In this document: one piece after another, positions 33,001-44,110 of the stretch
How positions within the stretch are numbered: position 1 is the first letter of the stretch
How the letters are laid out: every line of letters begins with the position of its first letter
Assembly (NCBI GenBank): GCA_030760725.1
Contig: JASWHV010000016.1
Location: forward strand, 15,305,084 to 15,369,083
Direction: 5' to 3'
Source of the DNA: Neostapfia colusana
Taxonomy: Eukaryota > Streptophyta > Magnoliopsida > Poales > Poaceae
Length of the DNA: 64,000 nt
Translations under genes and position numbers: made by a program
Notes under the pieces: generated by a model
What the model was told of the DNA's origin: nothing
Database searches by the model: none
What the model saw: only the letters and a program-made list of their open reading frames with translations

Positions 33001-36000
33001 AGTAATTGGGGACATTGTCTTGAACGTCATTAGTGCTTATGCCCCACAAGTTGGGCTCAACATGAGTGCTAAGAGGCAATTTTAGGAGGACTTGGAGGAT
33101 ATGGTTAGTAGTGTAGCGATAACCGAGAAACTCCTCATAGGGGGAGATCTCAATGGTCATGTGGGTGCAACTAACCTAGGATTTGATGGAGTACATGGAG
33201 GTTTTGGATGCGGCGATAGAAATCAAGAGGGTAAGGACATCATAGACTTTGCCGTAGCCTATGATCTGTTGATAGCTAACACCCTCTTTAGAAAGAGGCA
33301 ATCTCACCTAGTGACCTTTAGTAGTGTCCAACACTCTAATCAGATTGACTTTGTCCTCACTAGGAGAAATGATAGATGGGAGTGTCTAGATTGTAAGGTG
33401 ATCCCCGAGGAGTGTGTTGTGACACAACATAAGCTTGTGGTAGCTGACTTTCGCTTCCATACATGTTCTTTACGGGACAAAGGTGTCAAAATCACAAGAA
33501 CAAAGTGGTGGAAGTTGAAGGGAGAATCACAAGAATCCTTTAAAAATAGGGTGATCACAGAAGGACCTTAGGCAAAAAATGGAGATGCAGATAGTATGTG
33601 GATGAAGATGGCAACTTGCATTAGGAAGGTAGCTAGTGAGGTGGTCGGTGTGACAAAGGGAAAGAAACTTGTAGATAAAGACACTTGGTGGTGGAATGAG
33701 GATGTACAAAAGGCCAATAAGGAGAATCAAGGAGTGTTACAAGAGTTGGCATAATGATAGAAGCGCAAGCAACATGCTTAAGTACAAAGAGGCTAAGAAG
33801 AATGCAAGACGGGCTATGAGTAAGGCAAGAGGACAGGCCTATGATAAGTTATATGAGAGACTAGAGACAAAAGAAGGTGAAAAGGACATATACAAGGTAG
33901 CAAAAATCTGTGAGAGAAAGATGAGTGATCTCAATCAAGTTAAATGCATCAAAGATGAGACTGACCGCATTCTAGTGAAGGATGAAGAGATTAAGAATAG
34001 ATGGCGTGATTACTTTAATGGGCTATTCAATGATGGGAATGGGAGCACTATGGTTGAGTTGGATGACTCCTTTGATGACTACAACAGGCGGTTCGTGCGG
34101 AGGATACAAGAGTTTGAGGTTAAGGAGGCCTTAAAAAGGATGAAAGGAGGAAAGGCCCTGGGCCCTGACGATGTCCCTATTGAGGTGTGGAGATGTCTTG
34201 GGGACGTGGCAATAGTATGGCTCACAAAGCTATTCAACCACATTTTTGGTCAAACAAGATGCCTGAAGAATGGAGAAAAGGTATATTAGTACCTATCTTC
34301 AAAAATAAAGGAGATATTCAAAGTTATACTAATTATCGAGGTATTAAGCTTATAAGTCATACTATGAAGCTTTGGGAGAGAGTGATTGAACACCGCCTGA
34401 GGAAAGTGACCAATGTCACTAAAAACCAGTTTGGTTTTATGCCTGGGAGGTCTATAATAGAGGCGATTTTCTTGCTTCGTCAGCTTATGGAGAGATATAG
34501 GGAGCAGAAGAAGGACTTGCATATGGTGTTCATCGACTTGGAGAAGGCGTACGACAAGATACCAAGGTCAGTCATGTGGTGGGCAATAGAGAAACATAAA
34601 GTGCCAACAAAGTACATTACCCTTATCAAGGATATGTACAATAATGTTAGGACAAGTGTGCGCGTAAGTGATAGTGAGACTCATGCATTTCCTATCACGG
34701 TAGGACTACATCAAGGATCAGCAGCTTTGAGCCAATACATCTTTTCCTTGGTGATGGATGAGGTGTCGAAGGATATACAAGGGGATATCCCTTGGTGCAT
34801 GCTCTTTGCTGATGATGTAGTGCTGGTAGATGAAATTAGAGATGGTGTTGATAAGAAATTAGAGTTATGGAGACAAACCTTAGAGTCCAAGGGGTTTAGA
34901 CTTAGTAGGACCAAAACCGAGTATATGAGGTGTGACTTTAGTGGTGTTGGTCGTGAAGAGGGAAATGTTAGTCTACAAGGACAAATAGTACCTAGAAGGG
35001 ACTCTTTCTGATACTTAGGATCAATGTTACAAAGCAATGACGATATTGATGAGGATGTTTGCCACAGGATCAAGGTAGGGTGGATGAAATGGCGACAAGC
35101 CTCTGGAATCCTATGTGATAGGAAAGTCCCACAAAAGCTAAAAGGGAAGTTCTATAGGACGGTGATCAGACCCGCGATGCTCTATGGGGCGGAATGTTGG
35201 CCAACTAAACGGTAACATGTCCAACAAATGAGGGTCGCAGAGATGCGCATGCTACGGTGGATGTGCGGGCACATGAGAAGAGACCGAATAAGGAATGAGG
35301 CGATTCGTGATAGGGTAGGGGTGGCGCCGATTGAAGAGAAGTTAGTCCAACATCGACTTAGGTGGTTTGGACATATCCAACAGAGACCTCCAGAAGCACC
35401 GGTTAACAGTGGAATTTTAAGAGGTAGAGAAAATATTAGGAGGGGTAGAGGACGACCAAGGTTGACCTGGGAGGAGGCGGTAAAACGAGATTTGAGAGAT
35501 TGGAATGTATCCAGAGACTTAGCTCATGATAGGACCGCATGGAAAGTAGCAATTCATGTGCCAGAATCGTAGTCTTGTTTTTTTATTTTTTCTTTTTTCT
35601 TTTCTCTTTTTTTTTATTTTTTTTTCTTTTTTCTTTTTTCTTTTTTCTTTTTTTCCTTATTCTTATATCTCTTCCTCTCTTTTACTTCATTGATATTGGG
35701 TTTCATGTCTAGCCGACCCCAACATGCTTGGGATAAAGGCCTGGTTGTTGTTGTTGTTGTTGTAGGAAAATTCTAAATAAATGAGAATAAAAGTAGTAGT
35801 TAGCAATAGAAAATCAATTTATATCTCAGCCCAGCCCACTTTAGGCTTTTGTCTTCTCTACCTCAGCCCAACCCACTTTAGCCCCTTCTCTACCTCAGTC
35901 CAACCCACTTTACCCTCTTCTCTTTTCTGTCTCACGCATAAGGGTTACGCTCCACACAGCGCCGCCCTCTCCTCGCCTGGCCCTCCCCCCGCCGCCTTCT

Positions 36001-37774
36001 GCTCGCCCCCCCCCCCCCCCCCCGCCGTCCTCCCAGGTCGCCTCGCCTACGCCTTATCGCTTAAAAGATAAAAAGGGATAGGTCACCTTATGCCGCCTTA
36101 ACGCCTTAATAGCTATGGAAGACGGCGCCTCTCCCGACCGCACACCGCCGCCCGACCCCCCCCCCCCCCCCCCCCGCCGCCGTGGCGGCGCTCGGGCTCG
36201 CCGGATCTGCTCCCCTCCCCTGGCACTCGATCTCTGCTCGCTGGATCTGCCCCCCCCCCCCCCTCCTGTGCGCGGCACCGCCGCCTTCCCTCGCCTTACA
36301 TTGGGATCTAAGGCGACCGGACGCCTTATCCTCCGTTAGCGTCTTACCGCTTAAGCAACGCCTTAACAACCATGACATCTTCTAACCATCACTACTGTCG
36401 TAGATAAAAATTAGTCTTAGTTGAGTATGAAATGTCATCAAAGGTGCGATATCTCAAGTATTCAGGCTTTTAATGGGCCAAATTTACCAATTTGAGGTAT
36501 GCAAATACTTGATATTCTAAATTCAAAGAAATTTTGGGTTCACTGTAGCTCAGAATTGGTAGAGAAAATCTTGCTGTTACTGAGCAAAAACTGGATCGAG
36601 CAGTTAAGCGGGTAGGAAAATATCATATGTTGTATGCATATTGAATTTGAGGATGTTATAGTAAAAACTAGGTAGACTTATGAGACTAACAACAACAACA
36701 ACAACGCCTTTATCCCAGACACGTTTGGTAGGTTATCCATGAGAATGGCTGAGTGTAGTTGTTGGCTCGTCGACGTCAAGTCTATCACAACCTCTCCTCT
36801 TTTATCCGGGCTTGGGACCGGCTATGTCTTACAACATAGGTAAACCATTTTAAGATAATAACATCAGCATTTCCAATTTTGTCATATGGATATGCATTAT
36901 CCTTGACATTCCATTAAAGGGCGTACCTACTTTTGAAAACTCCCATATAATGTGAGGTTTGGGGATGAGAATTTCTAGGCAGCCTTCCCCTTGCTTAATT
37001 TGTAAGGAGACTGATTTGAACCCAGTACCCCTAAGACAAAAGTGGAGATACTATCACTGCATCAAGCGCCCTTCATCCTTGACATTACATTCTGGGAACT
37101 GTTTTATTGTGCGCTTATCATATCCTTGTGATGCACAACTTTTGCACTTCTTTCTCTAGCATCATGCTGTTTTTGTAACAGTAAATTGTTTCCAGTCAAT
37201 TTGCTTATAACTTTGCAAAATAGCTGAGTTAATTTATTCACTTTGCTTATCATCCAGGGAAATACCAAGTTTTTCTTTTCTAGTTCTATGATCTGACATT
37301 GGAGTAAGAAACATTTAATTAAATCCGTTTGGCATTGCCTTATCATGATATTAATCGTCAGGAGCACACATAATTTACTGAAACCTAATGTTACACATGT
37401 TCATTCATCTGTCATAAAACTACCACTGAGAAATTTACATTGGCTCAATTGAGCTACCATTTCTTTTATAACTAACTGCATTATATATACTGCAGAATAT
37501 CCCATGTGAGTTTGTCAGAGAGTCACTACCCCGAGCAAACAAGAAGATGACACTCTGGGATCCACAAGCAAAGTCTTGGGAAGTTAACTACGTATACTAT
37601 AATGACCGCAGTGTTGGCGCTTTCAGTGCTGGCTGGGGTAAATTTGCTATAGGAAATAATTTGGAGAAGTTTGATGTTTGTGTCTTTGAGCTTTTCAAGG
37701 CGGACAACATCAAGGTGCACATCTACAGGGTTGTTCCAGAAATTACTCCGCTCATCCGTAGCAGGTGCATCTAA
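30006..37774 (+). CDS. B3-domain transcription factor with two B3 domains (REM-like), 5 exons
   Basis: Exons: 30006-30203, 30622-31147, 31722-31802, 31933-32096 and 37496-37774; all junctions are GT-AG and phases agree, giving 415 residues. Exon 1 has a basic, probably nuclear-targeting stretch (KKTEKRGDGRRKKPKGRE) and starts the first B3 domain (HRFFKVFFPEQSGEKL). Exon 2 continues it (KIPSPFQEYLEEE, FLKGPSGNIWKVML, GWKRFARNHSLMAGQFLVF) and then a Lys/Glu-rich linker. Exon 4 starts the second B3 (NPFAVQVMMESYVYVGFF) and exon 5 finishes it (NIPCEFVRESL, GWGKFAIGNNLEKFDVCVFEL). In both domains an intron falls just before the (K/N)IP motif, typical of REM genes. Exon 3 may instead start at 31686, adding 12 codons. 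B3 proteins bind DNA in the nucleus; the target is unknown. It looks intact. Confidence 0.88.
32654..35572 (+). pseudogene. RTE LINE endonuclease-reverse transcriptase ORF, broken
   Basis: Apurinic-type endonuclease at the N-terminus: SWNVGSLTGK, ILCVQETRWAGQ, NVISAYAPQVG, LIGGDLNGHVG and QIDFVLTRR mark the conserved blocks. RT follows from about 33960 with NYRGIKLISHTMKLWERV, NQFGFMPGRS, FIDLEKAYDKIPR and the active site FADD at 34805-34816, then a C-terminal domain (WMCGHMRRDRIRNEAIRDRVGV, RLRWFGHIQQRP). Breaks are stops at about 33083, 33569, 35009 and 35213, and frameshifts near 33720 and 34230. At the four stop positions the sister LINE at 38391-41621 keeps Trp, Trp, Arg and Gln, so they are point changes of C to T or G to A. 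Confidence 0.88.
35575..35670 (+). repeat. Polypyrimidine tract in the LINE 3' UTR
   Basis: About 95 bases of T runs broken by single C bases, (TTTTTTC)n-like, directly after the ORF stop. The sister LINE has the matching tract on the minus strand at 38493-38580. It is part of the element, not a poly(A) tail. Confidence 0.8.
36688..36840 (-). mobile_element. SINE-like element made of both ends of the RTE LINE
   Basis: Read on the minus strand it starts CCTATGTTGTAAGACATAGC, matching the LINE 5' end at 32356, continues through CCAACAACTACACTCAGCCATTCTCATGG, and then jumps straight to GGGATAAAGGC and a (GTT)n tail, matching the last bases of the LINE (35728-35762). It is about 150 bp, codes for nothing, and keeps the 3' end the LINE machinery recognises. 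Whether it arose by internal deletion or belongs to a SINE family with an RTE-like tail (Au SINE type) cannot be settled here. Confidence 0.7.
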
Positions 37775-38390
37775 CAAGGTGGGGTTCTAATGTTGAAGAG
37801 CGTGATTCCATTCATCAGAAGCTAGGCAAAAAGAAGACTGGTTATTCATGGGATGGAATGTGTTCAAGGTGCCCCTTTGAGAAAGAGCACTCATAATTTG
37901 CAAAACAAATAAGTAGGAATAAGCAGAAGTTCTGTACTTGTGTCCTGATGAGAATCTTCTCGTACTGGTTGAAGATTTTTTTTCATTTCTGGTAGAATTT
38001 GCAGCTGTCAAAATGCTATGTTATATGGACAGTACCTTATAGCAATTTATTGTGGCCATTAACTTTTTGCATCTTATTGTGGGAACATATTTATTTTCGT
38101 CTGTAGAAAAACAGAGAAGGGCGGACCTGAGAAGTGGTGGTGCTCTCACTTGTTTCTTAAGGTCTTAGTTTTGAACCAATCTCTCTGTAAAAGTAGGATA
38201 AGTCTGTCTAGCCTGTATATAAATAATCATTCTTTAGACTGCATAATGTGTGAGTGTGTTCGGTACTAGGCACACTTTTTTTATATAGAAAAACAGAAGT
38301 GCTTGGGCACATTTCTGCATCTCTGAGCAGCTTTGCCTGGGCTCAAAGGAAGACATTGTTGGAAACATGTGGCCTTAAGGGTGTAACTGA
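37775..38390 (+). other. 3' UTR and downstream flank of the B3 gene
   Basis: No gene. The region directly after the B3 stop codon is of ordinary composition and ends at the (GTT)n tail (as CAACAA) of the minus-strand LINE. No clear AATAAA was found; a TATAAATAATC near 38218 might serve as a weak signal. Confidence 0.45.
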
Positions 38391-38584
38391 ACAACAACAA
38401 CAACAACCAAGCCTTTATCCCAAGCATGTTGGGGTCGGCTAGACATGAAACCCAATATCAATGAAGTAAAAGAGAGGAAGAGATATAAGAACAAGAAAAA
38501 AAGAAAAAAAAAAGAAAAAAAGAAAAAAGAAAAAAGAAAAAAGAAAAAAGAAAAAAAGGAAAAGGAAAAAAAGAAAAAACAAGA

Positions 38585-40638
38585 CTATGATTCTGGCATA
38601 TGAATTGCTACTTTCCATGCGGTCCTATCATGAGCTAAGTCTCTGGATACATTCCAATCTCTCAAATCTCGTTTTACCGCCTCCTCCGAGATTAACTTTG
38701 GTCGTCCTCTACCCCTCCTAATATTTTCTCTACCTCTTAAAATCTCACTGTTAACCGGTGCTTCTAGAGGTCTCCGTTGGATATGTCCAAACCAGCTAAG
38801 TCGATGTTGAACTAACTTCTCTTCAATCGGCGCCACCCTTACCCTATCACGAATCGTCTCATTCCTTATTCGGTCTCTTCTCGTGTGCCCGCACATCCAC
38901 CGTAACATGCGCATCTCTGCGACACTCATTTGTTGGACATGTTGTCGTTTAGTTGACCAACATTCCGCCCCATAGAGCATCGCGGGTCTAATCACCGTCC
39001 TATAGAACTTCCCTTTTAGCTTTTGTGGGACTTTCCTATCACATAGGATTCCAGAGGCTTGTCACCATTTCATCGACCCTACCTTGATCCTGTGGCAAAC
39101 ATCCTCATCAATATCACCATTGCTTTGTAACATTGATCCTAAGTATCGGAAAGAGTCCCTTCTAGGTACCATTTGTCCTTGTAGACTAACATTTCCCTCT
39201 TCACGACCAACACCACTAAAGTCACACCTCATATACTCGGTTTTGGTCCTACTAAGTCTAACCCTTGGACTCTAAAGTTTGTCTCCATAACTCTAATTTC
39301 TTATCAACACCATCTCTAGTTTCATCTACCAGCACTACATCATCAGCAAAGAGCATGCACCAAAGGAATATCCCCTTGTATATCCTTCGACACATCATCC
39401 ATCACCAAGGAAAAGATGTATGGGCTCAAAGTTGATCCTTGATGTAGTCCTACCGTGATAGGAAATGCATCAGTCTCACTATCACTTACGCGCACACTTG
39501 TCCTAACATTATTGTACATATCCTTGATAAGGGTAATGTACTTTGTTGGCATTTTATGTTTCTCTAGTGCCCACTACATGACTGACCTTGGTATCTTGTC
39601 GTACGCCTTCTCCAAGTCAATGAACACCATATGCAAGTCCTTCTTCTCCTCCCTATATCTCTCCATAAGCTGACGAAGCAAGAAAATCTCCTCCATTGTA
39701 GACGTCCCAGGCATAAAACCAAATTGGTTTTTAGTGACATTGGTCACTTTCCTCAGGCGGTGTTCAATCACTCTCTCCCAAAGCTTCATAGTATGATTCA
39801 TAAGCTTAATACCTCGATAATTAGTACAACTTTGAATATCTCCTTTGTTTTTGAAGATAGGTACTAATATACTTTTCCTCCATTCTTCAGGCATCTTGTT
39901 TGACTGAAAAATATGGTTGAATAGCTTTGTGAGCCATACTGTTGCCACGTCCCCAAGGCATCTCCACACCTAAATAGGGACATCGTCAGGGCCGAGGGCC
40001 TTTCCTCCTTTCATCCTTTTTAAGGCCTCCTTAACCTCAAACTCTTGTATCCTCCGCACGAACCGCCTGTTGGAGTCATCAAAGGAGTCATCCAACTCAA
40101 CCATAGTGCTCTCATTCCCATCATTGAATAGCCCATTAAAGTAATCACGTCATCTATTCTTAATCTCTTCATCCTTCACTAGAATGCGGTCAGTCTCATC
40201 TTTGATGCATTGAACTTGATTGAAATCTCTCATCTTTCTCTCACGGATTTTTGCTACCTTGTATATGTCCTTTTCACCTTCTTTTGTCTCTAGTCTCTCA
40301 TATAACTTATCATAGACCTGTCCTCTTGCCTTACTCATAGCCCGTCTTGCATTCTTCTTAGCCTCTTTGTACTTAAGCATGTTGCTTGCGCTTCTATCAT
40401 TATGCCAACTCTTGTAACACTCCTTCTTCTCCTTAATGGCCTTTTGTACCTCCTCATTCCACCACCAAGTGTCTTTATCTACAAGTTTCTTTCCTTTTGT
40501 CACACTGAACACCTCACTAGCTACCTTCCTAATGCAAATTGCCATCTTCACCCACATACTATCTACATCTCTATTTTCTGCCCAGGGTCCTTCTGTGATC
40601 ATCCTATTTTTAAAGGATTCTTGTGATTCTCCTTTCAA
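38585..40638 (-). pseudogene. RTE LINE reverse transcriptase and C-terminal domain, frameshifted
   Basis: Pieces at 40150-40638 (WWWNEEVQKAIKEKKECYKSW), 39574-39969 (NYRGIKLMNHTMKLWERV, NQFGFMPGTS, FIDLEKAYDKIPR), 39343-39552 and 38585-38995 (WMCGHTRRDRIRNETIRD). One extra T just before the FADD motif shifts the frame so that the active site is not translated with the rest. Other breaks lie near 40145 and 39570 and between 39340 and 39000. Confidence 0.85.
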
Positions 40639-41459
40639 CTTCCACCACTTTGTTCTTGTGATTTTGACACCTTTGTCCGCAAAGAACTTATATGGAAGCG
40701 AAAGTCAGCTACCACAAGCTTATGTTGTGTCACAACACACTCCCCGGAGATCACATTACAATCTAGACACTCCCGCCTATCCTTTCTCCTAGTGAGAACA
40801 AAGTCAATCTGGCTAGAGTGTTGGGCACTACTAAAGGTCACTAGGTGAGATTGCCTCTTACTAAAGAGGGTGTTAGCTACCAACAGATCATAGGCTACGG
40901 CAAAGTCTAGGATGTCCTTACCCTCTTGATTTCTATCGCCGCATCCAAAGCCTCCATGTACTCCCTTAAATCCTAGGTTAGTTGCACCCACGTGACCATT
41001 GAGATCTCCCCCTATGAGGAGTTTCTCGGTTATCGGTACACTATTAACCATATACTCCAAGCCCTCCCAAAATTGCCTCTTAGCACTCATGTTGAGCCCA
41101 ACTTGTGGGGCATAAGCACTAATGACATTCAAGACAATATCCCCAATTACTATCTTGATTAAGATGATCCTATCCCCTCGTCTTCGAACATCCACTACTC
41201 CATTCTTAAGACTCTTATCTATTAGAACACCTACGCCATTCCTAGTCCCAGTCGAACCAGAATACCAAAGCTTGAAACCGGTATCCTCGACTTCTCTCGC
41301 CTTTTGACCCGCCCATCTAGTCTCTTGTACACAAAGAATATTTAGTCGTCTCCTAATGGCAACATCTACTAACTCACGTAGCTTCCCCATCAAGGATCCT
41401 ACATTCCAACTACCCACCCGAAATCTATGTTCCTCGGCTAACTTCCTTACGCTTTGCAC
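40635..41459 (-). pseudogene. RTE LINE endonuclease domain, largely open
   Basis: An open 274-codon frame with all endonuclease blocks (SWNVGSLMGKLRELV, ILCVQETRWAGQ, VLNVISAYAPQVG, IGGDLNGHVG, DFVLTRRKDRREC). It lacks the Trp-to-stop change seen in the sister copy and may be the better preserved of the two. The frame is lost at its C-terminal end near 40660, so the fused RT is not reached. Confidence 0.85.
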
Positions 41460-41630
41460 CCGTCAAGTAAGATGCAAAGACCCTTACTCACTTATCACTA
41501 CATCCGGGCGATGATGTAGCGCGCCACTAAGGTGGTGGCGATCCGGCCTTTGCTCATTTAACACCATATCCGGGTTCCGATATGACGCGCCACTAAGGCG
41601 GTGGCGACCCGGCCCTTGCCCGTATCTGAA

Positions 41631-42384
41631 GTTTTTACAAAATGTCCGTATCTAGAAAATATTTTGATATTCACTTGATTTGTTTTTAAATACTGTTACA
41701 AACGGAGTCTTAGGCTAGTGGTTAGTATTCTTTGTAGCACTTTCAGGGATACCTATTCCAATCTTGAGCACCATGTAAATACCTTGCACCTAGGTTTCAA
41801 TTTGATTATAGAGTTTTAAGTCTAGTTATAAAATTTTTAAGTGGATTTTAAAAAAGTTCAAATGGATTTCAGAAAGTTTCAAGTCAAATTTTAAAAGTTC
41901 CAAGTAAAAGTTTAGAAACTTTCAAGGGAAAAAACACGTCTTCTACACACCCATAGTGATGCACGCGGTGCCCGCTCCTCTTCCTTTGCCGGCAACTTGC
42001 CCTGCCAAAATCTCCTCTGCCACACAGGAGGGCGCGCAAGGTCAATCCGCTGCCGACGGATGCGGTCCTCTGTGGTGAATCTGCAAGCCAACAAAATCCA
42101 AGGGAATCACTCAATTAGTTGGCAACGAATCGAGGGAAATCACCAATTAATCAGACCGAGGAAGAAAGAAAAACCTCGGATCAAAATCCACAACAGAAGC
42201 AGAAAGAAATAGACCAAAAATCCATAACACCGAGTGAAACCTCCGCAAGTGTGGCAAACCTAGCTAGGTCGCCTAGCACAAGAGAACCTGCTATTATCCA
42301 TGGCCAAGCCATTGTACATTAAATTCCCTTGGCTGTTGTTGCGCGTGCCCATAGGAATCCTTGACGGCACTTGTCGACCACGTT
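41631..42384. other. Intergenic DNA, no gene
   Basis: 41640-41930 is AT-rich with loosely repeated AAGTTTCAAGTCAAATTT-like phrases. 41930-42380 is of mixed composition with short open stretches that match nothing I recognise. Confidence 0.5.
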
Positions 42385-42677
42385 TATCAGATGGACATAA
42401 GTGCAGAATTTTTATTATTTTAGCACTATTATTTAATCATTTAATATTAATAGTCTACGATTCTCTTTTTTTTCTTCAAAATAGTCACTCATCGTCCATT
42501 GTGTGGACGATTTATCCACTTGGACAAGTAATCGTCTACGCCGTGGATGATTGGGAGAAATCGTCTACAGCGTGGACGATATCCTTCCACGTGGCGGTCA
42601 CGTCGGCCCAACGACTACAGGCCGTTTGACTGATATGTTCTATCGTCCATACGGTGGACGAGTCATCCATAGAATCC

Positions 42678-42686
42678 TTATATAAG
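42678..42686 (+). promoter_or_regulatory. TATA box inside the Mutator-like element
   Basis: TTATATAAG lies just inside the left terminal repeat region, followed at 42720-42820 by a purine-rich leader-like stretch of GAGAGAAGAGGG and AAAGAAAA runs. The layout is like a promoter with 5' leader, either the element's own or captured. Confidence 0.4.
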
Positions 42687-43884
42687 CGCGCAGCGCCTGT
42701 ATGATCTCCCGCCACTCCTCCCCCACCCAAGTCAAAGAAGCAAGAGAGGAGAGAGAAGAGGGAAAAGAAAATAAAAGAAGGGAAGAAAAAAGGGAAAAAA
42801 AGAAAAAGAAAAAGGTATAAATTTATAAATATGTTTAATTAATGTTATTTACATTTTATTTAATTAATTGTTGTATATTTAATTGTATAGTTTTTTAATT
42901 TAGGTTTAGTTTAATTTTAATGTAGTATAAGGTTTAGGTTAGTTTTAATTTAGTTATAGGTTAGTTTTTAGAATCTTTTTAGATTACTTTTGATGTAGGT
43001 ATCAATTTAGTTTTGGCCTGGAGAAACCTGGCCCTTTGATCGCACATCAACCGCTCAGAATAGGGCGCGCATACCCCTTCGACCTTTTAAATACAAGTCA
43101 CTCCATCTCGAATAGATGGTCAGGATTAGAACGAGTATACTGATTCGGTTTCATAAAAACACGTCCGTAGATGTAGGATCCATTGGCTCCCGTTAAATCC
43201 TTTGTTTCTCGCGGCCCCCTTTTTTGCAAAACTCCCTAGATTTTTTTGACTCTAGCAAATGGCCCCTGGTTTTTTAAAAATAACCTAGAACTCTCTAAAA
43301 ATTAGGGAAATCAGCGTAGAACTGTTTTTAGACCCCTAAAACCCTTAGTTTTAGCATTTTAGCCCCTACTAAGCATCGTAGATGATAATTAGGCCCATGA
43401 AATAGTTTTGTAATTATAAAACACCCCTGAACACTTGGTTTTTATATATAACCCCCTGAGATTTATTTTTATAGCATTTTAGCACATAGAATAATTAGGA
43501 AAATTCACAAAAACACCCCTATAGCTCTGTTTTTATATTACTTATATTACATATCACTGTTTACTTTCTATGTTTCTACTTGTGCATGTTAATTTTAAAT
43601 ACAATGTTTTTTATATTTCTGTACTTAGATTTCATTTTGAGTATTTACATTTATGCATTTTAATTCCTATACGTTATATATTTACAATTCTATCTTTATA
43701 ATTATTCAATTTAATTTACAAAATGCTTTAATTCCATATATTAAATAGATTCTTACATATGTGTATGTAAGTTTAATGTATGTAAGTTTAATATAGTTTA
43801 ATTATGCAGACATAGTTGTCATTATAATCTCTACGTTTATTTTTATAATGTTAGACAAAATAGAATTTTAGATATTTTATAGAG

Positions 43885-44110
43885 ATGGAGAATTTAATTA
43901 CAATTCAAGTGGGGTAGATCTATCATGACCCACTTTTATAAATCAAGGAATACCTAGTCCAACGGAACTGACATTTATGGGTGTTTATAGATGGTTGTTG
44001 AAGATTTTTAGATTGAGTGATGATCAATATGAGTTGAAGATAAATGGAGTTATCGTCCGTGCAAGGGAGGGATATTTTTGGGAACTACTGCCACTCAAGG
44101 GAACATAATT
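43885..44110 (+). pseudogene. Short coding-like fragment in the Mutator-like element
   Basis: From an ATG at 43885 a short frame (MENLITIQV) is followed, after frame changes, by FMGVYRWLLKIFRLSDDQYELKINGVIVRAREGYFWELLPLKG, an open stretch with protein-like composition, ending at a stop near 44108. I do not recognise the family. It could be the first exon of a lost transposase or a captured host-gene exon. Confidence 0.4.

Larger units (their letters stand above)
32350..35762 (+). mobile_element. RTE-clade LINE, full length, inside the B3 intron
   Basis: 3413 bp flanked by the 19-bp duplication TAGGAAAATTC(C/T)AAATAAA (32331-32349 and 35763-35781). It has a 5' UTR with two repeats of about 75 bp (CGCGCCATATCGGAACCCGG at 32502 and 32566), an endonuclease-RT ORF and a 3' UTR ending in (GTT)n, the hallmark of plant RTE LINEs. 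No poly(A) tail, as expected for RTE. Five or more disruptions make it inactive. It reads in the same direction as the B3 gene. Confidence 0.9.
32229..36374. mobile_element. TIR DNA transposon (hAT-like by 8-bp duplication) with a LINE inside
   Basis: Left end CATAGTTATTAAGGCG and right end (reverse complement CATGGTTGTTAAGGCG) form an inverted repeat, flanked by ATATCTTC (32221-32228) and ACATCTTC (36375-36382), an 8-bp duplication with one mismatch. An internal block at 36036-36120 is a longer inverted copy of the left end (about 80 bases, with shared TTTTTATCTTTTAAGCGATAAGGC), so the element has two possible right ends or is two overlapping copies. The non-LINE part is about 730 bp and codes for nothing: C-rich with several runs of 12 or more C. 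The 8-bp duplication suggests the hAT superfamily; that is inference. Confidence 0.6.
32097..37495 (+). other. Intron 4 of the B3 gene, enlarged by transposons
   Basis: 5399 bp between the donor ATGGTAATG and the acceptor CTGCAG. Of this, 32229-36374 is a TIR element containing a LINE, and 36688-36840 is a SINE-like element. The remaining host intron is only about 1.1 kb. The other three introns are 418, 574 and 130 bp. Confidence 0.8.
38391..41621 (-). mobile_element. RTE-clade LINE, 5'-truncated, minus strand
   Basis: A close relative of the LINE at 32350-35762, in reverse orientation. The 3' end carries (GTT)n (seen as CAACAA from 38391), the same polypyrimidine tract and the same 3' UTR. 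The 5' end stops within the 75-bp 5' UTR repeat, so the first 180 or so bases are lost. The likely duplication is GTAACTGAA (38383-38391) and GTATCTGAA (41622-41630), one mismatch. Confidence 0.87.

Noticed and set aside
42720..42820. Purine-rich stretch as the polypurine tract of an LTR element.
   Set aside because: There is no LTR on either side; it lies within a TIR element that has a 9-bp duplication.
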